Assembly: GCA_900321955.1 (NCBI GenBank)
Contig: ONXX01000010.1
Location: 1-15,057 of the forward strand
DNA length: 15,057 bases
From: an uncultured Bacillota bacterium
GTDB taxonomy: Bacteria > Bacillota_I > Bacilli_A > Erysipelotrichales > Erysipelotrichaceae
Direction: 5' to 3'
This document shows positions 6,910 to 15,057 of this stretch, piece after piece. Each line of letters starts with the position of its first letter. Within the stretch, counting starts at the first letter, position 1. The translations under genes were made by a program, and so were the position numbers. The notes beneath the pieces were generated by a model, which did no database searches, was not told the DNA's origin, and saw only the letters and a program-made list of their open reading frames with translations.

Positions 6910-7353
6910 TTAACGCTTATTTTTGAAGAAATCCTTCAGGATCTGCGAACATTCTTTTTCCATGATCCCGCCTTTGTATTCCGGGTAGTGGTTCAGGTTT
7001 TTGATCCGTTTGAAGCGGATATTGGAAACAAGGGCGCCGCCTTTGGGATCCTTGCATCCGAAGTATACTTTATCAATACGGGAATTGACGATGGCACCCA
7101 TGCACATCATGCACGGCTCCAGCGTGACATAAAGTTCGCAGCCTTTCAGGTTCCAGTTATCCAGTTTCTTAGTTGCCTTGATCAGGCATTCGATCTCCGC
7201 ATGAAAGACAGCACAATTTTTCTTTACTTTTTTATTGTGTGCCTTGGCGATGACTTCCCCGTCTTTGATGATGACACAGCCGATCGGGACTTCATCTTCC
7301 TTGAACGCTTTGGCTGCCTCCTTATAGGCAATTTCCATATATGTGTTTTTCAT
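6910..7353 (-). CDS. tadA: tRNA-specific adenosine deaminase TadA
   Basis: TadA converts adenosine 34 of tRNA-Arg(ACG) to inosine. The 147 residues contain the cytidine-deaminase-fold zinc site: HAE (H51, with catalytic E53) and PCMMC (C81, C84). EVPIGCVI at 21-28 and the substrate-loop NSRIDKVYFG also fit. The start MKNTYMEIAYKEA at 7353 aligns with known TadA N-termini. The frame stays open upstream to 7413, but that stretch lies inside the SRP RNA and is not coding. There is no Shine-Dalgarno site: the poly-U end of the SRP RNA directly precedes the ATG. An alternative ATG at 7338 also lacks one. Translation therefore requires an SRP RNA read-through transcript, a leaderless mRNA or a hidden promoter. 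A terminator follows the gene. Confidence 0.95.
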   Translation of the reverse strand: MKNTYMEIAYKEAAKAFKEDEVPIGCVIIKDGEVIAKAHNKKVKKNCAVFHAEIECLIKATKKLDNWNLKGCELYVTLEPCMMCMGAIVNSRIDKVYFGCKDPKGGALVSNIRFKRIKNLNHYPEYKGGIMEKECSQILKDFFKNKR

Positions 7354-7356
7354 AAG

Positions 7357-7439
7357 AAAAATGGTACACACAAACAGAGGTTCGTATGGCTGCTTGCTTC
7401 CGCACCTGACCAAGTTAGAAACATGAGTGTTGTACCATC
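7357..7439 (-). ncRNA. ffs: Signal recognition particle RNA, small bacterial type (4.5S)
   Basis: The minus strand encodes a hairpin RNA of about 83 nt. The ends pair (ATGGTACA near 7437-7430 with TGTACCAT near 7368-7361), and the apical part carries the universal SRP motif GGTCAGGTGCGGAAGCAAGC, followed by AGCC. The tetraloop is GGAA (7401-7398). The usual CC-GGAA-GG closing pairs are changed to GC-GGAA-GC, which keeps pairing and supports a real fold. With Ffh this RNA targets membrane proteins for co-translational insertion. A strong promoter lies just upstream, and a T-rich tail forms the 3' end immediately before tadA. In B. subtilis the RNA lies between tadA and dnaX, whereas here it precedes tadA. 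Confidence 0.95.
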
Positions 7440-7442
7440 CTT

Positions 7443-7471
7443 ATTTTAGCTTAAACGATCTTTTCTTTCAA
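7443..7471 (-). promoter_or_regulatory. ffs: Sigma-A promoter of the SRP RNA
   Basis: On the minus strand TTGAAA (7471-7466), a 17-nt spacer and TAAAAT (7448-7443) form a near-consensus promoter. The start site would fall at about 7436-7439, the 5' end of the SRP RNA. The -35 element overlaps the stop codon of the upstream membrane-protein gene. Confidence 0.85.
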
Positions 7472-7926
7472 TCTTCGCTGTTTCGATAGCGAATCAGCAG
7501 CCAGATCATTTGAATGACATTGACCACCATGACAAAGGGCAGGACCAGATGGATGATCGGCAGTTTCTTTTTCCTCACATAGAAGAACGTGTACATGGCA
7601 CAGGAGATCTGAATAAAACTGATCGTTGCCACCGCCAGCATCGCTGCGCTGTTGATGTCGTTGGTAATCGAGGCAACCGCCGCAAAGAAGTATAAGACGA
7701 AAAGATAGAAGGGGATCGGACCGAAGGTGCAGACCGCCATTGCCGTCTTCATCTCTTTTAAATTATCTTCGTTGTTCAGACGAAAAGCATTGATCATATT
7801 GGCAACTGCCATGATCAATAAAACAACCAGAAAATAAGCCAGATAGCCGGGATGGATCAGCGTCCCTAAGGACAGGGCTGTCACATACATCATGGCTACA
7901 TAGATAAAAGGTATTAGTTTTTTCAT
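7468..7926 (-). CDS. Small integral membrane protein of unknown function
   Basis: This 152-residue protein shows about five hydrophobic segments: KLIPFIYVAMMYVTALSL, then the one ending ALIMAVANM-like (LVVLLIMAVANMI), FGPIPFYLFVLYFFAAVAS, MLAVATISFIQISCAMYTFF and VLPFVMVVNVIQMIWLLI. Short charged loops lie between them (LNNEDNLKEMK, RKKKLP). I do not recognise the family. The ATG overlaps the HAD gene's TGA (ATGA, 4 nt), so the two are probably translated together. This hints at a shared pathway, for example handling of a phosphorylated compound, but nothing in the sequence fixes a role. Its end overlaps the SRP RNA promoter. Confidence 0.8.
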   Translation of the reverse strand: MKKLIPFIYVAMMYVTALSLGTLIHPGYLAYFLVVLLIMAVANMINAFRLNNEDNLKEMKTAMAVCTFGPIPFYLFVLYFFAAVASITNDINSAAMLAVATISFIQISCAMYTFFYVRKKKLPIIHLVLPFVMVVNVIQMIWLLIRYRNSED

Positions 7927-8588
7927 TCCTTATTTAATATAGTACGGTCGAAGAAACGGAAATCATCAATCTGAGCGAGGATCTCTTCAGAAGCGGGAAC
8001 TTCATTCTTTCCGATCACCACCACGTTTCTGCAGCCGGCTTTGATCGCCTGGGCGATCGATCCGGGGGAATCTTCAAAGACCAGACACTCGGAGATGTCA
8101 TAGCCAATGCGCTTGGCAGCAGCTTTATACATGGAAACTTTGTCATAGAAAGTACCATCATCGTAGGCGATCTTGTCTTGATCAAACCAATTTCCCAGCT
8201 TCAGGTAATCAAAATAGAAATTGACATTTTCAATCAATGAGGCAGTACAGAGATTGATCGGGATCTTCTTTTCTTTTAAATAGTCCAGCAAATCCGCTGC
8301 GCCAGGCGCCAGTTGATCTCTGTGGTGTTCACGGCAATAGCTGTGATAGTATCTGGTTTCTTTGCGTTTGGCCCACCAAAGGATCTCGTCTTCATTCAGC
8401 GGTTTGCCCAGTTTTTTAAACATCGCCTCAATAAAGAGATAATTCCGGACGCTTTTATACTGCGGATAGACTTCATCAAAGTCGATGCTTCCCTGTGACA
8501 GTTCTTCAATCGTCTGCCGCCAGGCGATCTCGTTGATGTCGGAATCAAAGAACAGGGTACCATTATAATCAAAAATGACTGCTTTCAT
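7923..8588 (-). CDS. HAD-superfamily hydrolase (subfamily IA) with DxN motif
   Basis: This 221-residue protein has the HAD motifs in order: FDYNGT (nucleophile D7), NLCTAS (T115), a basic region around K150-K159 and VFEDSPGS (D173). An alpha-helical cap lies between motif I and motif II, as in beta-phosphoglucomutase-like and related phosphatases. The usual second Asp of motif I (DxD), which acts as the general acid/base, is Asn9 here. That is found in some HAD branches but should alter or slow phosphatase chemistry. The substrate is unknown. The start at 8588 is fixed by homology. There is no Shine-Dalgarno site, and TAGAAT ends 6 nt before ATG, suggesting a leaderless mRNA. A parS site covers the expected -35 region. 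Confidence 0.88.
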   Translation of the reverse strand: MKAVIFDYNGTLFFDSDINEIAWRQTIEELSQGSIDFDEVYPQYKSVRNYLFIEAMFKKLGKPLNEDEILWWAKRKETRYYHSYCREHHRDQLAPGAADLLDYLKEKKIPINLCTASLIENVNFYFDYLKLGNWFDQDKIAYDDGTFYDKVSMYKAAAKRIGYDISECLVFEDSPGSIAQAIKAGCRNVVVIGKNEVPASEEILAQIDDFRFFDRTILNKE

Positions 8589-8594
8589 AGTTTT

Positions 8595-8600
8595 ATTCTA
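8595..8600 (-). promoter_or_regulatory. Putative -10 element of the HAD gene
   Basis: TAGAAT on the minus strand lies exactly 6 nt before the HAD ATG. At a 17-nt spacing the -35 position would be TTTCAC, inside the parS site at 8610-8625 and a poor match to consensus. A promoter is expected here because a terminator precedes it. Confidence 0.45.
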
Positions 8601-8609
8601 CCGTAATAA

Positions 8610-8625
8610 TGTTTCACGTGAAACA
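8610..8625. promoter_or_regulatory. parS: parS centromere site 1 (ParB/Spo0J binding)
   Basis: The sequence is TGTTTCACGTGAAACA, an exact match to the Bacillota parS consensus TGTTNCACGTGAAACA. The inverted repeat extends to 20 bp (8608-8627). ParB (Spo0J) loads at such sites and recruits SMC to segregate and organise the origin region. Its location near recF-gyrB-gyrA fits the usual clustering of parS around oriC. It also lies over the upstream promoter region of the HAD gene. Confidence 0.95.
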
Positions 8626-8643
8626 TTTTGAAAAGCAGGGGAA

Positions 8644-8663
8644 CTGTTTCAATTTCTGTTTCA
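8644..8663 (+). repeat. Two direct copies of a parS half-site between the full sites
   Basis: CTGTTTCA occurs at 8644-8651 and again at 8656-8663, a 12-bp period. Each copy contains TGTTTCA, seven of the eight bases of a parS half-site. They may be decayed parS sites or chance; ParB binding to them is unproven. Confidence 0.4.
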
Positions 8664-8666
8664 GCT

Positions 8667-8697
8667 AAAAAAAGAGTGTTTCACGTGAAACACTCTT
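8667..8697 (-). terminator. Intrinsic terminator of serS built on a parS site
   Basis: On the minus strand a perfect 26-bp inverted repeat (8697-8672) begins 6 nt after the serS stop. It runs directly into seven T residues (8673-8667, the first two of them within the stem). The repeat can fold as a stem of up to 11 bp with an ACGT loop. Its centre is the parS sequence, so the same bases act as DNA-binding site and RNA hairpin. Confidence 0.88.
8677..8692. promoter_or_regulatory. parS: parS centromere site 2 (ParB/Spo0J binding)
   Basis: This is a second exact TGTTTCACGTGAAACA, 67 bp centre-to-centre from the first. Here the palindrome is longer (8672-8697) because the flanks AAGAG and CTCTT extend it into the serS terminator stem. 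Confidence 0.95.
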
Positions 8698-8703
8698 GTT
8701 ATA

Positions 8704-9987
8704 TTATTTTCTGACGATCTTCTTCTGGCCGCCCATATATGGCTGTAAAACTTCCGGGATATCAACTGAACCGTCTTCGTTGTAGTTGTTTTCCAGGAAA
8801 GCGATCAGCATTCTCGGTGGGGCAACAACCGTATTGTTTAAGGTATGCGGCAGATAGTTGCCGTTTTCACCCTTAACTCTGATCTTCAGTCTTCTGGACT
8901 GTGCATCGCCGAGGTTCGAGCAGGAACATACTTCGAAGTACTTCTGCTGACGCGGAGACCAGGCCTCGACGTCACAGGATTTGACTTTCAGGTCAGCCAG
9001 GTCACCTGAGCAGCATTCCAGTGTTCTTACCGGGATATTCATTGATAAGAAGAGGTCGACGGAATACTTCCACATCTTGTTGTACCAATCCATGGATTCT
9101 TCCGGCTTACAGATGACGATCATCTCCTGCTTCTCAAACTGGTGAATACGGTAGACACCTCTCTCTTCGATGCCGTGCGCACCGACTTCCTTACGGAAAC
9201 AAGGAGAGTAGGAGGTGAGAGTCATCGGCAGTTTGGACTCATCATTGATCGTATCGATGAAGCGGCCGATCATGGAATGTTCGGATGTGCCGATCAGATA
9301 GAGGTCTTCACCTTCAATCTTGTACATCATGTTTTCCATTTCTTTGAACGACATAACGCCGGTAACAACTTCCGAACGGATCATGAAAGGCGGAACACAA
9401 TAGGTGAAGCCTTTGTTGACCATATAATCTCTGGCATATGCCAGGATGGCAGAATGTAATCTGGCGATGTCACCGGTCAGATAATAGAAGCCGTTGCCGG
9501 ATGTCTTTCTGGCAGAATCCAGATCAATTCCTTCAAAGCTTTCCATGATCTCAGTGTGGTAAGGGATCTCATAATCAAAAGTTCTCTTAGTGCCGAACTG
9601 TTCGATCTCCACGTTTTCGGAATCGTCTTTACCGATCGGGACAGATGCGTCGATGATATTCGGAATGACTAACATCCTCTCGCGGATCTGTGCTTCCAGT
9701 TCCGGTTCCTTCTTTTCACATTCTTCGATCTCTTCGCCGATCTTCTTGACGTTGGCTTTTACTTCTTCCGCTTCCTCTCTTTTGCCTTGTGACATGAGAG
9801 CACCGATCTGCTTGGACGCACTGTTGCGCTGGCTTCTGAGTTCATCAGCTTTGGTACGAAGGGCACGATACTCTTCATCCAGTGCCTTAACTTCATCGAC
9901 CAGAACCAGTTTTTCATCCTGGAATTTCTTGCGGATATTTTCTTTGACCAGTTCAGGATTTTCTCTGATAAGTTTAATGTCGATCAT
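8704..9987 (-). CDS. serS: Seryl-tRNA synthetase
   Basis: SerS charges tRNA-Ser with serine. The 427 residues start MIDIKLIRENPELVKENIRKKF and continue into the long antiparallel coiled coil (about 25-105) that grips the tRNA variable arm. The class II core follows, with TSEHS at the serine site, motif 2 FRKEVGAHGIEERGVYRIHQF and motif 3 GDAQSRRLKIRV. The C-terminal NNTVVAPPRMLIAFLENN is typical. The start at 9987 is set by homology and by GGAGG (9997-9993) at good spacing. A longer frame to 10023 would run into the T-box terminator and is rejected. The gene has its own promoter, a T-box leader and a parS-embedded terminator, so it is probably monocistronic. Confidence 0.98.
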   Translation of the reverse strand: MIDIKLIRENPELVKENIRKKFQDEKLVLVDEVKALDEEYRALRTKADELRSQRNSASKQIGALMSQGKREEAEEVKANVKKIGEEIEECEKKEPELEAQIRERMLVIPNIIDASVPIGKDDSENVEIEQFGTKRTFDYEIPYHTEIMESFEGIDLDSARKTSGNGFYYLTGDIARLHSAILAYARDYMVNKGFTYCVPPFMIRSEVVTGVMSFKEMENMMYKIEGEDLYLIGTSEHSMIGRFIDTINDESKLPMTLTSYSPCFRKEVGAHGIEERGVYRIHQFEKQEMIVICKPEESMDWYNKMWKYSVDLFLSMNIPVRTLECCSGDLADLKVKSCDVEAWSPRQQKYFEVCSCSNLGDAQSRRLKIRVKGENGNYLPHTLNNTVVAPPRMLIAFLENNYNEDGSVDIPEVLQPYMGGQKKIVRK

Positions 9988-10194
9988 AATTACCTCCAAT
10001 AAAAATAAAAAGGTGATAGACAAGGGCGCTGCTGCGCGGTACCACCTTTACTTATAACTCTCTCCTTTAACGCAGGAATACGTGTCGGATTGGGACATCA
10101 CATAAGGTAGATTCATTGAAGATTTCCTGATGGCTTGCACCAACCGCCACCTCTCTGCAAGGTCTTTCTTCAACTACTTATCCTTAACTTATAC
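9988..10194 (-). promoter_or_regulatory. Serine T-box riboswitch leader of serS
   Basis: This leader of about 207 nt carries the conserved T-box AGGTGGTACCGCG (10047-10035), which pairs with the tRNA acceptor end. Stem I is visible: AGTA on the 5' side, TTGAAGA pairing with TCTTCAA, the basal ATAAG/CTTAT helix, the AGAGAGG segment and the distal GGTTGGTGCAAGCC loop. In the specifier loop GAATCTACC, the triplet TCT (10111-10109) is a serine codon, matching the downstream gene. Uncharged tRNA-Ser should stabilise the antiterminator and allow serS transcription. Confidence 0.95.
10001..10049 (-). terminator. Regulated terminator of the serS T-box
   Basis: On the minus strand AAAGGTGGTA pairs with TATCACCTTT (10 bp, one G-U), with an inner GCGC-AGCA-GCGC hairpin. 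TTTTTATTTTT follows. The 5' arm contains the T-box sequence, so forming the antiterminator breaks this hairpin. Confidence 0.92.
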
Positions 10195-10200
10195 ATAGAA

Positions 10201-10230
10201 ATAATAGCACAAAGTTTAACAATATCCCAA
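10201..10230 (-). promoter_or_regulatory. Promoter of serS leader
   Basis: On the minus strand an extended -10 TGCTATTAT (hexamer 10206-10201) lies 18 nt after TTGGGA (10230-10225). The predicted start is near 10194, just before the T-box stem I. No clear intrinsic terminator for gyrA was found in the 50 bp between gyrA and this promoter. Confidence 0.65.
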
Positions 10231-10281
10231 AAGGTTTTTATTTATTACCTAGGAAATATTATGTCCGGAAAAGAAAACAGC

Positions 10282-12795
10282 TTATTCAGCTGCTTCCTCT
10301 TGTACTTCTGTATTGATTTCTTCGCCGTTGTCCTTCTCGCTTCCTTCTTCCTCAGAATGAGCCATCAGGCTGACAGCGGAGACGACGGTGCCTTCCTGCG
10401 GTTTGATCAGGCGGACACCCTGTGTCGCTCTGCCCATCGTCGAAACTTTCTCGAGATGGATACGGATGATGATGCCATCGTTGGTCATGATCAGACAGTC
10501 TTCATCGCCGTTGACTGCTTTCAAGGCGACGAGGTTGCCGTTCTTCTCATTGATGTTGATGGTCTTGACACCCTTGGCACCTCTCGAGGTGAGACGGTAT
10601 TCTTCAACCGGTGTCTGTTTGCCATAACCGTTCTTGGAGACGACCAGGATCTTGGAACCTTCCGCATCGGTACACATACCGATGACTTCGGAGCCGTCGA
10701 CATTCATACCCTTGACGCCGGACGCATTTCTGCCCATCGCACGAACACCGCGTTCGTCGAAACGGACAGCCTTGCCGTTGGCAGCACCGATAATGATCTG
10801 TGAATCACCCAGGGTCGGTCTGACGGCAACCAGTTCATCATCTTCTTTTAAGGAGATGGCGATCTTGCCGTTTTGACGGATCGATTCAAATTCACTGGCC
10901 GGTACTCTCTTACACAGACCGTTCTTGGTAACGAAGAAGAGGTAACCCTTCACTTCCCATTCACGGTTGATCGGTACCAGTGCCTTTACCTTTTCATCTT
11001 TTTCGATGTTGATGATGTTGATGACCGGGATGCCTTTTGCGTTGCGGGAAGCTTCCGGAATATTGAAACCTTTAATGCGGTAGACCTTGCCTTTATTGGT
11101 GAAGATCAGCAGGAAGTCGTGCGTCGACATGGTGATGTTCTGATCGACGACATCATCTTCGTTCAAGGACATGCCTTTGACGCCGCGTCCGCCACGGTTT
11201 TGTAAGCGGTAGGTGTCGATCGGCAAACGTTTGACGTAGCCGTTGTTGCTTAAGGAGATGATGACATCTTCCATCGGAATCAGATCTTCATCTTCCATGG
11301 AGACATCGCCTTCGATGATCTCGGTGCGGCGCTTGTCACCGTATTTATTCTTGATGATCGTCAGTTCGTCTTTGATGATCTGAACAACGCGGGAATGGTT
11401 GGCCAGAATATCTTTCAGGTCGTCGATCTCAATATAAAGTTCATTGAGTTCGTTGATGATCTTTTCTCTGGATAAACCGGTCAGTCTTCTGAGCTGCATA
11501 TCCAGGATGGCCTTGCCTTGAATATCATCGATACCGAATTCCTGGTTCAGTTTTAGTAAAGCTTCATCATCATCTTTGGAACTCTTGATGATCTCGACGA
11601 CGCGGTCGATATTGTCTAAGGCAATCTTCAAGCCTTCCAATAAATGAGCTCTCTTTTCATCTTCATTGAGATCAAACTGGGTTCTTCTTCTGACGACGGA
11701 GATCTGATGATCGACGTAACAGGAGATGATTTCCTTTAGTGATAACAACATCGGCCGGTTGTTGACCAGAACGTTGTTGTTGATACCGAAAGAGGATTGG
11801 ACCGGTGTCAGCTTATACAACTGATTTAAGACAACTTCCGGCTGCACATCCTTCTTAAGTTCGATTTCAATGCGGATACCGTTACGGTCGTTGGAAAGGT
11901 CTTTGAGTTCGGAAATGCCGTCGATGATCTTTTCTTTTGCCAGCTGGTGGATCTTTTCAAACATCACCAGTTTGTTGACCAGGTAAGGGATCTCCTTGAT
12001 GGTGATCTTGTGCTTGCCCTGGTGCATGTCTTCGATCTCAACTTTGGAACGTATGATGATCGAACCGCGACCCGTCTCATAAGCCTGACGGATACCGGAA
12101 CGTCCGACGATGTAACCGCCGGTAGGGAAGTCCGGTCCCGGGATGTATTCCATCAATTCCGTTGTGGTGATATCCGGATTTTCCATGTAGGCAATGACGC
12201 CGTCGATCGTTTCACCCAGATTGTGGGTCGGCATATTGGTTGCCATACCGACAGCGATACCCATGGAACCGTTGACCAGAAGATTAGGGAAGCGGCTTGG
12301 TAAAACAACCGGTTCACGATGTCTGGCATCGTAGTTATCGCGCCAGTCGACCGTTTCCTTTTTGATATCCTGCAGTAATTCCAAGGAAATCTTGGACATA
12401 CGCGCTTCGGTGTAACGCATTGCCGCAGCACCATCACCATCCAGGGAACCAAAGTTTCCATGGCCATCAACCAGAGGGTAACGGTAGGAGAATGGCTGCG
12501 CCATACGAACCATTGTATCGTAGATCGCCGTATCACCGTGAGGGTGATACTTACCCATAACTTCACCGACGATGTTGGCGGATTTGACGTGCGGTTTATC
12601 CGGCAGGAAACCGGCATCATACATTGCCCACAAAACTCTTCTGTGGACCGGCTTCATACCATCGCGGACATCCGGTAAGGCACGGTCGATGATGACGGAC
12701 ATGGAGTAGCTTAAGAAGTCTTCTCTCATTTCGGAAGAGATATTGACTTCTTTCATATTGCCGTGATTGAAATATCTGTTATCCAGTTCTTCCAT
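10282..12795 (-). CDS. gyrA: DNA gyrase subunit A
   Basis: GyrA is the DNA-cleaving subunit of gyrase, which introduces negative supercoils. The 837-residue length is typical. The active-site tyrosine is Y128 in MRYTEARM. The quinolone region reads [17 protein letters not shown], with T89 and D93 at the E. coli S83 and D87 positions. Thr here is natural in several Clostridia and is not proof of resistance. The C-terminal beta-pinwheel carries the GyrA box as [10 protein letters not shown], needed for wrapping DNA and thus for true gyrase activity. An acidic tail rich in Glu ends the protein. AAGGAGG overlaps the gyrB stop and gives a good ribosome site for the ATG at 12795, 11 nt after gyrB. 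Confidence 0.99.
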   Translation of the reverse strand: MEELDNRYFNHGNMKEVNISSEMREDFLSYSMSVIIDRALPDVRDGMKPVHRRVLWAMYDAGFLPDKPHVKSANIVGEVMGKYHPHGDTAIYDTMVRMAQPFSYRYPLVDGHGNFGSLDGDGAAAMRYTEARMSKISLELLQDIKKETVDWRDNYDARHREPVVLPSRFPNLLVNGSMGIAVGMATNMPTHNLGETIDGVIAYMENPDITTTELMEYIPGPDFPTGGYIVGRSGIRQAYETGRGSIIIRSKVEIEDMHQGKHKITIKEIPYLVNKLVMFEKIHQLAKEKIIDGISELKDLSNDRNGIRIEIELKKDVQPEVVLNQLYKLTPVQSSFGINNNVLVNNRPMLLSLKEIISCYVDHQISVVRRRTQFDLNEDEKRAHLLEGLKIALDNIDRVVEIIKSSKDDDEALLKLNQEFGIDDIQGKAILDMQLRRLTGLSREKIINELNELYIEIDDLKDILANHSRVVQIIKDELTIIKNKYGDKRRTEIIEGDVSMEDEDLIPMEDVIISLSNNGYVKRLPIDTYRLQNRGGRGVKGMSLNEDDVVDQNITMSTHDFLLIFTNKGKVYRIKGFNIPEASRNAKGIPVINIINIEKDEKVKALVPINREWEVKGYLFFVTKNGLCKRVPASEFESIRQNGKIAISLKEDDELVAVRPTLGDSQIIIGAANGKAVRFDERGVRAMGRNASGVKGMNVDGSEVIGMCTDAEGSKILVVSKNGYGKQTPVEEYRLTSRGAKGVKTININEKNGNLVALKAVNGDEDCLIMTNDGIIIRIHLEKVSTMGRATQGVRLIKPQEGTVVSAVSLMAHSEEEGSEKDNGEEINTEVQEEAAE

Positions 12796-12806
12796 GTTGC
12801 GCCTCC

Positions 12807-14742
<1,936 letters not shown>

Positions 14743-14750
<8 letters not shown>

Positions 14751-15057
14751 CATATCCCTCCTTTAATTCGATCAGTTTATAGTCTGCTTTGATATCAAGA
14801 TTATTGATATCGGTATTTGTAATGATCACCTGGGTATTCTCCGGAATGATATTCAGAAGACGTTCCTTGTTTTCCTTATCCAGTTCCGAGAGGATGTCGT
14901 CCAGCAAGACGATCGGGGTGATCCCAATGGAATATTGAATGTAGCGCATCAGGGCGAACTTGAAGGCGATCAGCACCATACGTTTCTGTCCCTGCGAGGC
15001 GATGGAATTGAGCTCATAGCCGTCCATGTAGAAACTGTAGTCATCATGGTGGGGACC
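14743..15057 (-). CDS. recF: DNA replication and repair protein RecF, C-terminal part
   Basis: The frame is open to the right window edge, so only the last 104 residues are visible. RecF is an SMC-like ATPase that helps RecO and RecR load RecA at single-strand gaps. The visible part has the family's GPHHDDYSFY, the ABC signature-like SQGQKRM and Walker B IVLLDDILSELD, followed by the D-loop region. The C-terminus ends YKLIELKEGYDV. The TAA stop lies inside the start of gyrB, an overlap of 8 nt with the preferred start. The order recF-gyrB-gyrA places this end close to dnaA-dnaN and oriC. Confidence 0.97.
14757..14762 (-). promoter_or_regulatory. Ribosome binding site of gyrB
   Basis: AGGAGG lies within the 3' end of recF. 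It is 3 nt from the first ATG (14753) and 6 nt from the second (14750), which favours the second as the start. Confidence 0.8.

Noticed and set aside
7354..7413. In-frame N-terminal extension of tadA to an ATG at 7413
   Set aside because: The extra 20 residues are translated from the SRP RNA itself, and TadA homologues begin near MKNTYMEIAYKEA.
9988..10023. Upstream start for serS giving MSITFLFLLEVI
   Set aside because: The extension is encoded by the T-box terminator region. The ATG at 9987 has a good GGAGG and matches SerS homologues.
10247..10260. ATTACCTAGGAAAT as a second Noc-like site near the serS promoter
   Set aside because: Three of 14 bases differ from the Noc consensus, including the central CG, so chance is more likely.
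12516..12534. Thr89 in GyrA as a quinolone-resistance mutation
   Set aside because: Thr at this position is the normal residue in several Clostridia, so it cannot be called a mutation without relatives.

Overview
The window is an origin-proximal chromosome segment of a low-to-mid GC Bacillota (Firmicutes). The supporting signs are the recF-gyrB-gyrA order, a T-box leader on serS, two perfect parS sites, a short bacterial SRP RNA beside tadA and dnaX, and strong Shine-Dalgarno sites. TGA is used as a stop, so this is not the Mycoplasma code. An Erysipelotrichia-like lineage is my guess, and the sequence alone does not prove it. Everything from 719 to the right end is on the minus strand. With oriC expected off the right edge, these genes run in the direction of replication.

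Right to left: the C-terminus of recF overlaps gyrB, and gyrA follows at once, giving a replication/topology operon. A promoter and serine T-box leader then drive serS. Downstream of serS lie two exact copies of TGTTTCACGTGAAACA, the Bacillota parS sequence bound by ParB. One copy is the stem of the serS intrinsic terminator. The other lies where the -35 region of the next gene would be. Next come a HAD hydrolase and a small membrane protein that overlap by 4 nt. The SRP RNA has its own promoter, and its 3' end nearly touches the tadA start codon. A terminator separates tadA from the next operon.

That operon starts with the classical dnaX-ybaB-recR set (clamp loader, nucleoid-associated protein, recombination mediator). 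It continues into two accessory genes: a protein with the architecture of CARF (DUF1887)-PD-(D/E)XK nucleases such as Card1/Can2, whose start overlaps recR by 8 nt, and a 290-aa protein of unknown function with a possible EVE/PUA-like N-terminus. No cas genes, cyclic-oligoadenylate synthase or CRISPR array is visible. This recR-linked CARF nuclease cassette is the best candidate here for an undescribed defence or stress-response system. A terminator closes the operon.

The left end holds a MATE transporter and, convergent to it, a 5'-truncated membrane protein with a C-terminal His/Cys cluster. A shared bidirectional terminator separates them.

Several starts in the middle (HAD gene, tadA, dnaX) lack a Shine-Dalgarno site. 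Two of them have a -10-like hexamer exactly 6 nt before ATG, which suggests leaderless mRNAs.
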